Shown: positions 1-11,274 of the stretch, in pieces
Position numbering within the stretch: position 1 is the stretch's first letter
How the letters are laid out: each line of letters opens with the position of its first letter
Translations under genes and position numbers: made by a program
The notes under the pieces: model-generated
Seen by the model: only the letters and a program-made list of their open reading frames with translations
Told to the model about the DNA's origin: nothing
Database searches by the model: none
Source of the DNA: Podospora pseudocomata
Lineage: Eukaryota > Ascomycota > Sordariomycetes > Sordariales > Podosporaceae
Direction: 5' to 3'
Assembly (NCBI RefSeq): GCF_035222375.1
Contig: NW_026946366.1
Span: 1-64,000 of the forward strand
Length of the DNA stretch: 64,000 nt

Positions 1-567
1 TTAACCCGCAAAAGCCGTGACTTCGTGAGTCCTGTATAGGAGCTTACGGGAACAAAAAAGGCAAATGATTGGGCCGTAGGTAAAGCTACGTTCCAATAGT
101 AAAACGGCCATAACAGCAGACCAAAACCACTGTGCTGGTATCAATGTCGCATTTCTGCTCCGAAACCTTGCCGAAAAGACGATGATGTGAAGTACTTCTG
201 ATCTCTGCGGACAGAGTTCAACCCTAACCAAAAGGCAGCTTTCAAGCCACCGCAATTTCTCCTTCGCTTAGACGGCGTCAACGCACGGCCCGTACGCTGC
301 GACTTCGGCGTAGCGTGATTGCTTCAGAAGTCCCGCGGTCGTCCCGTGGCGTGTCTCCTGCAGAAGAGCTGCGAACGCGGTGTGGTGTGCTTCCTCCAGA
401 CAAGGTCTCCTAAGCCGAATCTTGAGGGTTACCAGGTCCGTCGCGGTCCATTCTCGCTGGCGGATTAACTATTGTCGTGCCCATAACTTGGCTAGAGAGC
501 TAGTGGATGGCGAGGGGCTGGTCCAGCAAATTGAGCTTGCTGAGCAGACAATGTCACAAACGTCGGG
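1..567. other. intergenic, no gene seen
   Basis: Left edge of the window. Short open frames exist on both strands but none has recognisable protein features, a good start context or intron signals. It probably holds the 3' UTR of the minus-strand F-box gene that ends at 568 and part of a neighbouring gene's flank. Confidence 0.5.
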
Positions 568-2913
568 TCATTGATAGGCCGTGGTGAAGAGTTGAGGATG
601 TTGGGGTGCCATGTGACCGTTTTGTAACGGAACCGACTGCGGTAGGTAAGGCGGGTGGCCCCCTACATAGTTAAAAGGGGATGAAGTGTTGAGCGAGCGG
701 CGGGGAGGCGGTGGTTGTTGATGGGTTGGGTTAGGTGGAGCAGCATCGGCCATATCGTCATCCTCCGGTCGTCGTCCACGACATCGACCTCCGTCTCGTC
801 GGTGGCATCGCCATTGTTGGCCTGAATGACCTCGCCGGTTGGAGTGTCTCGGCCAGCCCTGCTAACACCGCCGGCTGATTCTCCAAGTCCAAGGTCGGCA
901 AATGTCTGTTCCTGGTTCAGATATTTGCGGAGGTTGACAACGCCTTGACCTGAGAACACGCAAAAGACATCGCGTTGGTGTTGGGTAAACCCTATAATAA
1001 CCGTGTTAGCCACCGATGTGCATTGACAGAGCGAAAAGCTTACCTTGAGGAGGCTCACGAGAAAATACCTCCAAGTCATCTCAAGAAGGCAGCCACGCCT
1101 GTGAGACTGAGATGGGTGAGTCGCGGACAGCACTTAAGCAGCCGCAAGATTCCCTACGCATCTTAAGTCAGCAAAATCCAGACCTGCAACGGCGAAAAAA
1201 AAGCTGTTAAATTAATACCTTCAAAGTAAGATTTGTGCAGTAGCTCAGATGAACGCGTTCCAAGCTGCTGTGGCCTCATGCTGACATACCTGTTGGGGAT
1301 GACATTTCCATGCGCGTCCTTTCGTAAGCGTGCTCGCCTGTTGGCATTCGCAAGAGCGATAACACTTGCATCTGTAATCTGGGCACATTTGACGAGACCA
1401 CCCTCTTCAACTTGGGCAAGGTGGCCAGCTTCATCACCGAGTCGTCCGTCAGGTGGGTGCAGCAACCAAGATCAATATAGCGAATGCGATTGCACTCGGC
1501 AACAAGCTTTAACGGCCTCGTCCGTGATCTGCGTGGCAATGGCCCAAATGGAGGAAATGCAGGTTCTTCCCCAGACCAGCAATGGCATACAGAGCTTGTC
1601 TGTGAGCTGGCGGCACTTGGCAAAGACCAGGTTCCGGAGTCGAGGCGCGACTTCACAATCTTTTGCACGGCCCGATCCGTCAATTTGTCACAAGATGTCA
1701 GATCCAGGATGCGCAGGTTCTCAAACGTCCTGTTCGGCAACGATAAGAAAGCATTGTCGTCAATCAACTCGCAGTTGGCCAGTCGAAGTTCACGGAGAGC
1801 CTGTCCCTTCTCAATAAGTGCTGTAACAGGCTCGTTGCCAATCAACTTGCATTGGTGGAGATCAATCTCGAGAATGTTGGGACAGTGCTCGGCAAAGGCA
1901 AGGACGGCTTGGTTGGTCAGTTGTTGGCAGTCATTCAATTTGAGCTATGAGACGACCAGTTAGCATATCTAGACACAGAGTACAATATGAAAGCAAATAC
2001 GTCGAGGCTTGCAAACTCACCTCTTCAAAACCTGCAGTTCTCGGCAAGAGTAATCATGCTCTCTGGAGAGACCTTGTGGCATCCACTGATGTTGAGACCC
2101 TGGAGTCGCTTGCAGTACTGGGCAATAGCATAGATCGAAGCCTCCGTAATTTGGCTGTCGTTGGAAAACATCAAGTGCCAACAAGTGATCATTGTTAGTG
2201 ATCAATGGGATGAGGCCAGTGTCGGTAATCTTGCCGCAGTTTGTGAGGGTGAGGCGTTCGACACGGGTGCACGAGGCAAGAGGAACAACACTGCCATCAC
2301 TGACGGTGTCGTGCAGACACGCAAGGTTGAGGCGCTTGATGAACTCCCCTGTAGGGAAAGGCCGGAGCCTCTGAGCTGAGAGTGTTGCAAAATCTGAACG
2401 TGCTTGTCCCATGTCGTGCACGATGGACGATGCCACAAAATGTCAACCGCATTGCGAGCCCATCTCCTACATGTCAACATGACGTGGAAGACATCAGATA
2501 GACTGTTGAGCTTGGCAAAGATGGCGATCAAGATCTCGTTTGGCAGCCGGTTGATGGGCGGAAGGCAGTCCTCATCGTTGACCTGCATGTCCTGGAGATT
2601 TGGTACGCCGAGAGACTGTGAATCATTTGCGCCGAGGAAGAAATCGGATTCCTCATTGTCACCGCCGGGCGCTGGCGAGCTGCTGGATGAAGTGGAGCGG
2701 GCATCGTCTTGTGCGTCAACGACAAGGTCGATGAGTTCAGGCTGGGCGGACTGTTGTTGTTGTCGGGTGAGCTGGTCGGGTGCTGCTGCTGCTGGCTCGG
2801 CGACGGTGCTGCTCGGGGCGTGGTTAGAAATGATTGCGCCTCTGTCGGCGATGATATCGAGGACGCGCGCTGTCTCATGGTTGCTAAAGTCATTGTCGAC
2901 TCCGCGGCGCAAA
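568..2913 (-). CDS. grr1: GRR1-like F-box/LRR protein (SCF ubiquitin ligase adaptor), frame interrupted
   Basis: An F-box protein with leucine-rich repeats that would select substrates for the SCF (Skp1-cullin-F-box) ubiquitin ligase; in fungi GRR1 controls nutrient signalling and cyclin turnover. The F-box lies at about 2560-2420 (core INRLPNEILIAIFAKL, then WHRPSCTTWDKH). LRRs with the RLTLTNCGKITDTGL, LHQCKLIGNEPVTALI and RYIDLGCCTHLTDDSV pattern follow down to about 1300. The conserved tail (FTQHQRDVFCVFSGQG, then a Pro/Gln-rich end finishing LFTTAYQ) is at about 1000-568. At least one intron is visible (about 1951-2022, acceptor CATAG). The protein is conserved throughout but split among frames at no fewer than six points: an extra T in T-runs near 2390 and 2165, an extra G near 2345, a missing T near 2026, shifts near 1600-1680 and near 763. 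The start is unresolved because no ATG precedes the F-box in its own frame. The indels look like homopolymer errors; a young pseudogene is the alternative. Confidence 0.85.
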
Positions 2914-5017
2914 GGGCGGGTTCGGTGGGAAGTTAAGCAGAGGGAAGGACGGTGACTGTCACTGAGGGAGGCGACCCGACCGTAAATGTGGAGTGCTTGT
3001 TGGTGCGCTGCCAGCCGTCAATTGTCAGCAGGGGGCCCAGGCTGTGATGAGGGGACCCGGCCCAAAATAGCCTTGGTCTGTGGGTCCAATGACGGTCGGA
3101 ATCTCAAGCGGTTGAGGGCGACAAAGATAGATACCTCCAGCTATCTGTGGATGATGGAAAAACAAGACCTAGGAGGCAGCGCAACAGGTGTTCGATATTT
3201 GAGATGGAGGGTTTGTCTGGGTCGACAGGAGGAGGTGGTGAGATAATAGGGGGGGGGGCGTTGTTCTACAGGAAGGTGAGTTTGAATGACAGCGTGGGCG
3301 ATGACGGTGGCAGGGAAGGATGCCGTGATAGGAGACAATAAAGAGGAAGGCCTGAAGCCAGTCGCTATTGTGAAATGCCACCCAAGAGTTTTTACCTAAG
3401 AAGGTGGGCTTTCTGACAAACTTGACACTTGGGAAGCAAAGTCTGACAAAGATGTAGTGCTTCATGCCTTCTCTATTCCCATTTCCCATTGCTGTCACTT
3501 TAGGACTTCCACTCACACATTCAACAGTTGCCCTGCTGCGGACGGGCTGCTCGAGGGAGTGCGTGAACAAGGCAACCTACCTACATGGGGCGCAACCTAC
3601 CGACCTTAGGGTGGGGTTATTGGCTGCCCAGAGGTCACACTTGTCGGGCACTTGCGGTGGTTCTTTATTGTTCAAAATCAAACCTCGATTTCCATCTGAA
3701 ATTCCATGCTACGCCAAGTAACTTCGTGATGATTACTAGGAAGCTGATCGATGGCAGTATGGAGCATTCATCAAGCGACAGGTGGTAGTGTCAGTACTAA
3801 CGTCCCACCTGCAGGCCTGATGCAGTGAATGAAGTACCAGATGCGGCACCTGAGACAACAACCTCAATTCGCCGCCTGTGTGCTTGGGTACCATAGAAAA
3901 TAGCTGAGGTGGCAGGTCCTGTCCAACTCGTTCCAGTGACCATGCTAGCCACGCCAATGTCGAATAGATCATGGACACGGCTGTGGCAACCCTTCCAGCG
4001 GCGTCTCGTGCGTAGAGTCACGGGGAAAGCGGCAGATTCCCAGGAGGGCGTACATCTTGACGAGGGAGCTTCCATGGAAGGAAAGCTGGGCTGCGAATAT
4101 CGGCAAAATGATAGCAAGTGTTATACGAAGGCTCCAGCTGGGCAACCTCCAGCGCCACCACCGGATCTACCTCATCGGGATCTCGGGAGCTAGCCAGTAA
4201 CCCAATCTCTGGGCCATGGAAGGACGCGATAGCTTTCGGGTAGTCGGGTATCTTAAGATGGTCAGGCTGTCTGAGATGCCACCTCGATATCGGTTTTCAG
4301 AGAGACACTACGCGCGGCCAGTCATTTGGGCCCGCCGCATGGTATTCCCTTCAACTTGAGAAACACAGCACCGCAACATTACAGATTCCCAGCATGCACG
4401 TCTATTTGTTCATGACGTGCGCATGGGCGCTTAAGCATTCGGCTGCAGTAACCAGTCAAAGCAAACAGTCAGCATGTCAAGATCCTGAAGATAGTTGGCG
4501 CCCCTCGTCCAAATGATGTGGTTTGCTGAGAAACATGGGACGCCACGTGCAATGATATGTGTGACCTCATCCTTCAGCTGCAGGGCAACATCCCATAGGC
4601 GGGAAGCTTCCTTCGTAGCACAGGGGCTGGGCGACCATGTTGGTCTCAAGTTGGTCGGTGTGTCTGGCCTCTTTGATTCGAACTTGAAGTCGGTTTATTT
4701 TGAGATTCAGAAAAGTTGAAGTCAAAGTCCACCTTTTTTTGAGGATCACCACGCTAGAAATGTTCCAATGGGCATAGCGTCGTGATTCTTGAACCAAGAC
4801 GCCATGGTTCGGCAGACGACCCACTTTGATGACGGGCCCCAGGCACCATGATGTCAAATTGACCCCGGGGACGAACGCCAAGCTCCAAACTCCGAATTGA
4901 CATCCATCTCCCACAAGGAACATCGAACGGACGACCAGCCGACGAACGACTGCACGCAGGGGAGATCACCACAACAACAATACGGCTGCAACTGTAACAG
5001 CATCTTATACACACACA
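2914..5017. other. intergenic, likely divergent promoter region
   Basis: About 2.1 kb between two divergent genes (grr1 minus, aim18 plus). Open frames here are short, mutually overlapping and without family features. It contains a G-run (3251-3258) and T-runs (4734-4740). A long 5' UTR for the F-box gene is plausible. No gene is supported. Confidence 0.5.
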
Positions 5018-6205
5018 ATGCTCGGCAGCCCCTTCTCCGGCAGGCAGCCCGCACCGCAGCCCGGCCCTCTTCCGCCATCCCTCCCTCAGACCTCACATCC
5101 AGCGCCGAACCCTCCTCTCAAGCGCTCCTTCCGCCAAACCGGCACCCGCGCCGTCGAGAACCTCAACCTTCGCAACATCGCCCAGTCCTCAGCCGATTAC
5201 CACCGCAACAAGCAAATCTTCCTCTCCTGCGGTATCGTCGCCGGCATCGTCTCCTTCATCTACGTCTCCTACCGCATTGTCCTCGAGATCAAGAAAAACC
5301 CAATACAAGCCGACGCCGACCCATCCAACCCCCTCTCCGACCCCAACGCCCCCAACAGGAAAATAATCGTCCACGATGAAAACGGGAATGAAATCGTGCC
5401 CACAGGCCACAGCGTCGTCCCTAGCTTTCCGCGGACAATCTCTTTGCCTTCTTTTACCGGACCGTTAGACGCTACTGAGCCTGTTCAACCTGGGACAATC
5501 ACCACCGCTGCTGCCCCAGAGACGGAGTATACCCTTGTTGGTCTGGGAACCAGAACAGTCACCTTCATCGGGATTTCCGTCTACGTGGTAGGCTTTTACA
5601 TCGCAACCGCAGACATTGCAGCTTTGCAATCCGCCCTTGTCAAAAAGGTCAACCCTATTGCTACCACCCTCGTCCCTGGAGAGCGGGATCAGTTGAGGAA
5701 TGAACTCCTCGACCCAGCCGAAGGCGCCAAGTTATGGGATGAGCTCTTGTCTCACAACATTCCCGCCCGTACCGCCTTCCGCGTCATCCCCGTTCGCGAC
5801 ACTGACTTCCACCACTTGCGGGATGGGTTCGTCAACGCCATCAAGACTCGCGGACCAGAATTATCCGGGAAGGGGGTGGATGATGAGGCGTTTGGGGAGG
5901 CGATGAAGCAGTTTAGGGCTGTGTTCAACAGGGGCAAGGTACCAAAGGCCAAGGAGTTGATTCTGGCCAGAGATGACAAGGGTCATCTCAGTATTGCCTT
6001 TGATGGGGGCAAGAAGTCTGGTGGCAGGCAGTTGATTGGGGTTGTGCCGGATGAGAGGGTTTCGAGGGCGTTGTGGTTGAACTATCTGGCCGGTAAGCAG
6101 GTTGCTAGTGAGCCGGCGAGGAAGAGTATTGTTGAGGGCATCATGGAGTTTGTAGAAAGGCCGGTGGGGACAGTTGCTAGTATGGTCGTGCCGCTCGCTA
6201 GGTGA
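5018..6205 (+). CDS. aim18: mitochondrial AIM18-like protein, chalcone-isomerase-like fold
   Basis: A single-exon gene of 395 aa matching the fungal AIM18/AIM46 (altered inheritance of mitochondria) family. Its C-terminal half (about residues 165-385) has the chalcone-isomerase-like fold; the family is mitochondrial and has no proven catalytic role in fungi. The N terminus is Pro/Arg/Ser-rich and lacks acidic residues, as a presequence would, and is followed by one membrane span (about residues 67-89, around CGIVAGIVSFIYVSYRIVL). The family-typical start of the domain (TYTLVGLGTRTVTFIGISVY-like, seen here as LVGLGTRTVTFIGISVYVVG) and the end (ALWLNYLAGKQVASEPARKS) are both present. The start ATG follows an A/C-rich leader (acacacacaatg). 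Frame intact. Likely an inner-membrane protein with the domain in the intermembrane space or matrix (inferred). Confidence 0.88.
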   Translation: MLGSPFSGRQPAPQPGPLPPSLPQTSHPAPNPPLKRSFRQTGTRAVENLNLRNIAQSSADYHRNKQIFLSCGIVAGIVSFIYVSYRIVLEIKKNPIQADADPSNPLSDPNAPNRKIIVHDENGNEIVPTGHSVVPSFPRTISLPSFTGPLDATEPVQPGTITTAAAPETEYTLVGLGTRTVTFIGISVYVVGFYIATADIAALQSALVKKVNPIATTLVPGERDQLRNELLDPAEGAKLWDELLSHNIPARTAFRVIPVRDTDFHHLRDGFVNAIKTRGPELSGKGVDDEAFGEAMKQFRAVFNRGKVPKAKELILARDDKGHLSIAFDGGKKSGGRQLIGVVPDERVSRALWLNYLAGKQVASEPARKSIVEGIMEFVERPVGTVASMVVPLAR

Positions 6206-6511
6206 AAATCTTTGGTTCAGGTGAGGAAATGGATCTTCTGCCTTTCGCTAGGTAAGACACCGGAGTGGCTTGGCACAAGATGTTTTGAAGAAAATCAGGC
6301 GCGAACTGTATTGATAATAGCCAATGTTTACAAAGATTTCAAAAAATGACAACCAACATGACATCCCATTTTCCAAGCATTGTTATGTTAAGTGCAACGC
6401 AAAAAAGAAAGCGTGCTTCGCTTGCTAATATCCCATAATCTTGAATGTTGGTTGAGCCTTTGACCGTGGGTATCCCATCACTTCCCTTCTGATTCCTCAC
6501 TCTCTCTCCAT
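6206..6511. other. convergent 3' flank
   Basis: Between two converging genes (aim18 and the glutaredoxin gene). AT-richer than the coding sequence and presumably holds both 3' UTRs. No gene seen. Confidence 0.5.
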
Positions 6512-6924
6512 TTAGAGAGCACCAGCCTCCTTCAACAACTCCTCAAGCTTCTTGCCGTCCTTGCCCTTGCTGGCCACGGCCTCGAGATCGCTGTTGCCAC
6601 CAATGTGCTGCTTGTTGATGAAAATGTTTGGCACCGTCCTCTGGCCGGTGATCTTGGCGAGCGCGGCCTGGATGTCGTCGCCGTCGTCCTCCTGGTTGAG
6701 CTCGATGGCCTTGTACTTGGCGTTGTAGGAGTCGAGGAGGCGCTTGGTGTTGTTGCAGTAGGGGCAGTAGGACTTGCTAAAGACCACTGTTTTTGCGCGC
6801 AATACATCCATGGTTAGCAATCTATTATCAACGGCAAGGGTTAGGGGCGCATATAGAGGGTCAACTACGTACTGACAGCATTGTCATCGATCAACTGCTG
6901 GGCTTTCTTCTGGGCGGCGTCCAT
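6512..6924 (-). CDS. grx1: dithiol glutaredoxin (CPYC type), two exons
   Basis: A small cytosolic/mitochondrial-type glutaredoxin that reduces disulfides and glutathionylated proteins using glutathione. CDS is complement(6512..6786, 6873..6924), 108 aa. Exon 1 encodes MDAAQKKAQQLIDDNAV and splits the next codon; donor GTACGT, acceptor AACAG. Splicing gives DNAVMVFSKSYCPYC, so the active site CPYC is at residues 25-28. The cis-Pro loop (RTVPNIFI) and the glutathione-binding GGNSDLE motif are present. An unspliced reading begins with MLTMDVLRAKT and loses the first helix, so the spliced start is preferred. Length is normal for the class. The N terminus shows no clear targeting peptide. Confidence 0.93.
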
Positions 6925-8862
6925 GGTTGCTGGTGAGGTTGCTGAGAAAGAATCTGCGAAAGAAGAAGGACATGGAAAGACAAAGTGCGGGGAACTCTCG
7001 AGTTAAGAGGAGGTCTTGGAAACGGAGAGAGGGGGTGTTGGAAAAAAAAAAAAGCTGAAATGGGATATGCAAACAAGAGAGGCAGCTGTTTTGGAATGGA
7101 GGGACGAACGGTACAAAAAAAGCGGTTGCGACAATGGATTGTAGACTCGCAAACTACTACAGAGTAGGGACTGTAGAATCTCCACATACTACCCCGGGAT
7201 ATTAGATGGCGGGATGATGGAGCGGATCGGACGGATTTGTCAACCTTCCTTGTCTTGACACTGCTCAGACATTCTGTAGTATGGGGTTGATTATTCAGGA
7301 TATGAACCTTATGCTATTACAGCAAATATGCTACGAATCCTAGATAAGAAGTATTTGGAATTGCTGATGGGTTTTGCGGAGAGGCTTTCTTTGTTCGACA
7401 AGTCTCGCAATTTGAGATCCGTGCTTCCGCTTGGGATTGCGACGAGGGCAGCCCCGATTTCCAATGACGCAAGTGATCTGTGCGTAAGCGATAAGATAAG
7501 CCTGTTGAGATCAACCCCACCTTGGGATCTCTCAACGTCAACGATGAAATGGGCACATGAGGACATGTGAAACATCAAGCTGAGAAGTGCCTGCTTGGTT
7601 CTGGGAATACATTCGTTATGGAATTTTTCCGAGCAGCAGCCTGATCACAGCGGGGACAGTAAACAAATATCTCAGTCCTCCCCTCGTGGTATTACTCACA
7701 CAAAAGCGGATACACCACACTGAGGCTCTGCTCTGTCCGACACAAACCGGGCTAGAAGCCATCATGCGTCGTTCACAGCCTACTTTGCCCACTTCACTTG
7801 TTACGCTGACATGAGCCAAGAGCTACTAGCAAGACCGCAGCCTATGTAGCCAGTCGTGTCCACGAGTTGAGGCTATTCACGACGTCTGTTTCTCTTACCA
7901 AGTGGAACGACGCTGGTGGACTTGGCCTGCATGACCTCACTTTGTTTCTGAGGCATGGTTGTGATTGCCTAATCGATTGCGCCGTTGCGGGAGGCGCAAG
8001 CAACCCCACGGGGCAAAACCATCTGGTTGAGCCAACGCAAGTAATATCACGAATGATCGCTGCCGCTGGATATCGTGGTGGACTTTGAACCAGTCGGCAG
8101 CCCACAGCGGCTGAGCGGATCAACGATGCCGGCGATCTCCATGAGGCCGTAACTACTTTGAGTGACTAGGATAATTGTCGTCCCCGTGTTGAAGCCGGGA
8201 CACAAGCCCTCGTGATGATGTGCACATCCCGTCATTCACCTCCTCGATGGAGTCGTCGGGCACCGATGGAGATCGGTTCTGCCGGTTTTGTTGTGAGGCC
8301 ATCAATGGTTCCAAGAGTTCGCCTTGTGTTTGGGTGTCGACGGCAGCTTGCAGCGGTTGCCTGCGTCGATTCGGTGAATTTCCAGCAGAAACCGCATGTT
8401 GTTGGGAGTGGGAGTTCATGACCGATGAACAACACAATGAATGAATTGTTCCCTGACAAGACAGAGTCCCTACGAGCAAATGGCAAGCCCACAGTGGCGC
8501 GGAAAGTGGGGTCAAGTGTTCTCGGAGGCGGGGTCAGACCGCCGGGTTCTCCAGAAAATTGGAACAGCGAGCAAGCGAACTCCTGCCTGGGACCCTTGCA
8601 GCCTCGAAATGACCCATCCCATCAGACCCCCGACCAAGGGTTCAAAGCATCGGACGACAGAGAAGACAACACACCTTGTCCCTTTCCATCCGTGATCATC
8701 GTGAGAAACGTCCATTCTGCCAAATCTGGAAGTTTGAAAATTGCCGTGCAAGGACAACGCAACTCTTGTGCCATCCCTTCCAAAGGCGACCATCTCCAGC
8801 TGCCCAGCCTCGGTCGCACCCATTGGCCCTGCAATCTTTTCGGCCCCGATTGATGCGTTCTC
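6925..8862. other. intergenic, no gene supported
   Basis: About 1.9 kb between the minus-strand glutaredoxin gene and the plus-strand BAG gene, so probably two promoters. Contains an A-run (7042-7053). Several 60-140 aa open frames exist (for example 8425-8853 plus), but their composition is unlike that of neighbouring genes and no family features are seen. An upstream coding exon of the BAG gene may lie near the right end (an ATG at 8853 opens another frame). Confidence 0.45.
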
Positions 8863-10386
8863 TTGCTGGAACACATCCATTCGAAGCCATCGTCAACTCC
8901 GCGAAGCCCGTCCCTTAGCGTCGTTCCCTCTACTGGTATAACTGACCGCGGTCCACCCTCTCGTTCCTGTTTTCCTCTTCTCTTCCCAGCAGGTCGACGG
9001 CACATTGTCGTAGGACCACCCTCAGTCGTCAACGTGGCTACCGGTCAAGGAGTATTGGCATCCTCGGGTGCCTTCGCAACCAATCTTGCCAATAATATCA
9101 CGGCAGTCCTGCAGAAGCTTCCGCCCTCTCTGCAAGCATACCTGGACACCACGGTCGACCACTTGTCTGGTGCCACCGACTTCCTCCAATCAAGCACGGG
9201 TCTTTCTCCGACCACCCTCTACACCGCAATCGCTACGGTTGTTCTCCTCGGCGCCATTCCAGCCGTTGCAGCGGGCAACAAGAAGAACGGCATCATGCGT
9301 CGCTACGGTTTCTCCAGTCGCCCAAGCCTCTCTCCTTTTAGCTCCAGCCTCGGCCATGGCGGCGTCCCCAACGTCACCGACGAGGACTTCAGCTACATCA
9401 CCTCGCAGGATCTTCAGGACCAAGGCGTAGACGTCCCTAGCCGTTCCTATGCCCCTCCATCACAGTACTACGACGTCTACTCCTCCTCTGCCCCGTCCCA
9501 GGCTTACTTGCGTAACAAGCCTGAAGACGATGTTATGCTGGTCAAGTACCAGGGCATCACCTACCCGGAACACTTTCCCGCCTACTGCATCGGCGACGGA
9601 AAATTGCTTGTCAGCGATGTGCGGGAGCGTGTGCGGATGATCATGGACCTCACAGACCGCCAGGCAAAGCGTGTCAAGCTCTACTACAAGGGACGCCGGC
9701 TGAGAGATGCCGACGCTCCTGTAAGGGAATATGGTGTCAAGAACAACAGCGAGGTCCTTATGGTCTTGGATGATTCAGGTCAGGCAAGCAGCGAGGACAG
9801 CAACGAGGAGTTGGTTGTTGTCGGCCGCAACAAGTACGAAGGCCAGGTGATCAGGAATGGGCGCGAGAAGAGTCACCGATATGCCCCTTCCTCGCCGAGG
9901 ACAAGCCGGAGGGATGGCTTCGGGGGACGCAGCCCTCGGGAGACCACATCATCTTTCGGCAGCCTCGACATTCCGGCCGATGATGGCAGAGGCTACAGAC
10001 GGGCCAAGTCCAGGGTTCGGACTCAGTCTCCCTCGGGATCGGCCCTGTCCACTGCCAGCGCCCCCAACCTTCCTTCTATTTCACCTCCCCCTATGGGCAA
10101 GCCTGGCGGTCCTATTCAGCGACTTAACAACCTCGCCCTTCATTTTGAGACGACACTTCTTCCCTTGTGCATCGACTTTATGGCACGGCCACCCCCGGAC
10201 GCCGGGGAAAGAGAAAAGGAGCACAGGAAGATTTCGGAGACGATTATGCAGCAGGTGATTCTCAAGCTCGACGAGGTCGATACCTCGACAGAAGATGGAG
10301 CCAGAGCTAGAAGAAAGGAGTTGGTCAAGTATGTCCAGGACATCTTAAAGCTCGTTGATGATGTCAAGGCGAAGGGAAGGGTATAA
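8863..10386 (+). CDS. membrane-anchored BAG-domain co-chaperone with ubiquitin-like domain
   Basis: The protein has an N-terminal membrane span (about residues 118-138, LYTAIATVVLLGAIPAVAAG), a ubiquitin-like domain (about 224-303, containing RVKLYYKGRRLRD and NNSEVLMVL), a Ser/Arg-rich linker, and a C-terminal BAG domain (about 416-507, from GPIQRLNNLALHFETTLLPL to VKYVQDILKLVDDVKAKG). BAG domains bind the Hsp70 ATPase domain and promote nucleotide exchange; the TM-UBL-BAG layout resembles filamentous-fungal relatives of BAG1 and the shorter yeast ER protein Snl1. The region is open from 8854 but begins with TTG, not ATG, so the true start is probably in an upstream exon. A frame-preserving intron is possible at about 8936-8991 (donor GTATAA, acceptor CCAGCAG). 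The 3' part is firm, the 5' end is not. Confidence 0.85.
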   Translation: MLEHIHSKPSSTPRSPSLSVVPSTGITDRGPPSRSCFPLLFPAGRRHIVVGPPSVVNVATGQGVLASSGAFATNLANNITAVLQKLPPSLQAYLDTTVDHLSGATDFLQSSTGLSPTTLYTAIATVVLLGAIPAVAAGNKKNGIMRRYGFSSRPSLSPFSSSLGHGGVPNVTDEDFSYITSQDLQDQGVDVPSRSYAPPSQYYDVYSSSAPSQAYLRNKPEDDVMLVKYQGITYPEHFPAYCIGDGKLLVSDVRERVRMIMDLTDRQAKRVKLYYKGRRLRDADAPVREYGVKNNSEVLMVLDDSGQASSEDSNEELVVVGRNKYEGQVIRNGREKSHRYAPSSPRTSRRDGFGGRSPRETTSSFGSLDIPADDGRGYRRAKSRVRTQSPSGSALSTASAPNLPSISPPPMGKPGGPIQRLNNLALHFETTLLPLCIDFMARPPPDAGEREKEHRKISETIMQQVILKLDEVDTSTEDGARARRKELVKYVQDILKLVDDVKAKGRV

Positions 10387-11274
10387 CATTCGGCCTCCTT
10401 CGTCAAATCATAGGAGTGCCTTGACATAGTTTGAGGAATTTTCCCCGCACGTTTGGTAGCCAGGATACTGGCTTTTTATTTTTATTTTTTACTGGTTTTA
10501 ATGGGTTAGCATCGTCCTTTCATATTCACTCAGCATCGGACGTGCGGTAGCGGAAACATTGATACGCCAGGCCGTGTATTCAGGAGGAATAAGGCCATGG
10601 ATTTTGGAAGCGTCTGAAATTACCGTGGTCATATGGGGCTACACAACAAGAAGGGAATTTGCTTCTCATCTTTTGCCATCGAAAGGGGAAATGCTATGGT
10701 TGACATCATGGATCGCGGGCATGAGCGACCTCAACAGAAGAAGTACGAGAGTACTACAAAAACAAACTTGAAAACCAGTCAATAAAAAATGATTTCTTCT
10801 CGTTTACATGTGCAAATCCGCCTTCATTACGATGTCCCACTGCATGCATTGAGTAGATCTGTGTACCTCATGTATAGCTTACTCCTGGTGAAATGTCGTT
10901 ATCAGTTATCGTTGTTTGCCTGGAGAGCAAGCTGCTGCCGGACAGCTGGTGGAGCCTGTCACAGCGCAGGAACCTTGATAGGTGGGCCCCCACTCAAGCT
11001 CTGCCCGGTAGGTCTAACCCTACCTTTGGCCTGAGGCCACAACTCCCACTCGCTTGCGGCGTCCCCACCCATCCCACTTTCGGCCTAGCGCATCTGGCTG
11101 GCCTTCACTGGCACACGGCCAATTTTCAGCACACACAAAAAAGTCGTAGACCGACCATCAACCATCGCGCAGGGTAAGGAACAGCCAGACTACGCAGCAT
11201 TTTGATCGGCTGGAGTTTGACTGATCAATTCTTTTTCTTTAGTTTCCTTCCTTTCCCCAGTCACTTGCGGAAAG
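10387..11274. other. 3' flank of BAG gene and promoter of ribosomal protein gene
   Basis: No gene seen. A T-rich tract (10470-10490) follows the BAG gene. A C/G-rich block (10985-11100) with two similar words, CTACCTTTGGCCTGAGGCC and CCACTTTCGGCCTAGCGC, lies about 200-250 bp before the uL13 start and may be promoter sequence (inference). Confidence 0.4.

Noticed and set aside
8425-8853. 142-codon plus-strand frame before the BAG gene
   Set aside because: No family features, and it ends just before the BAG frame without a joining splice site that I could support.
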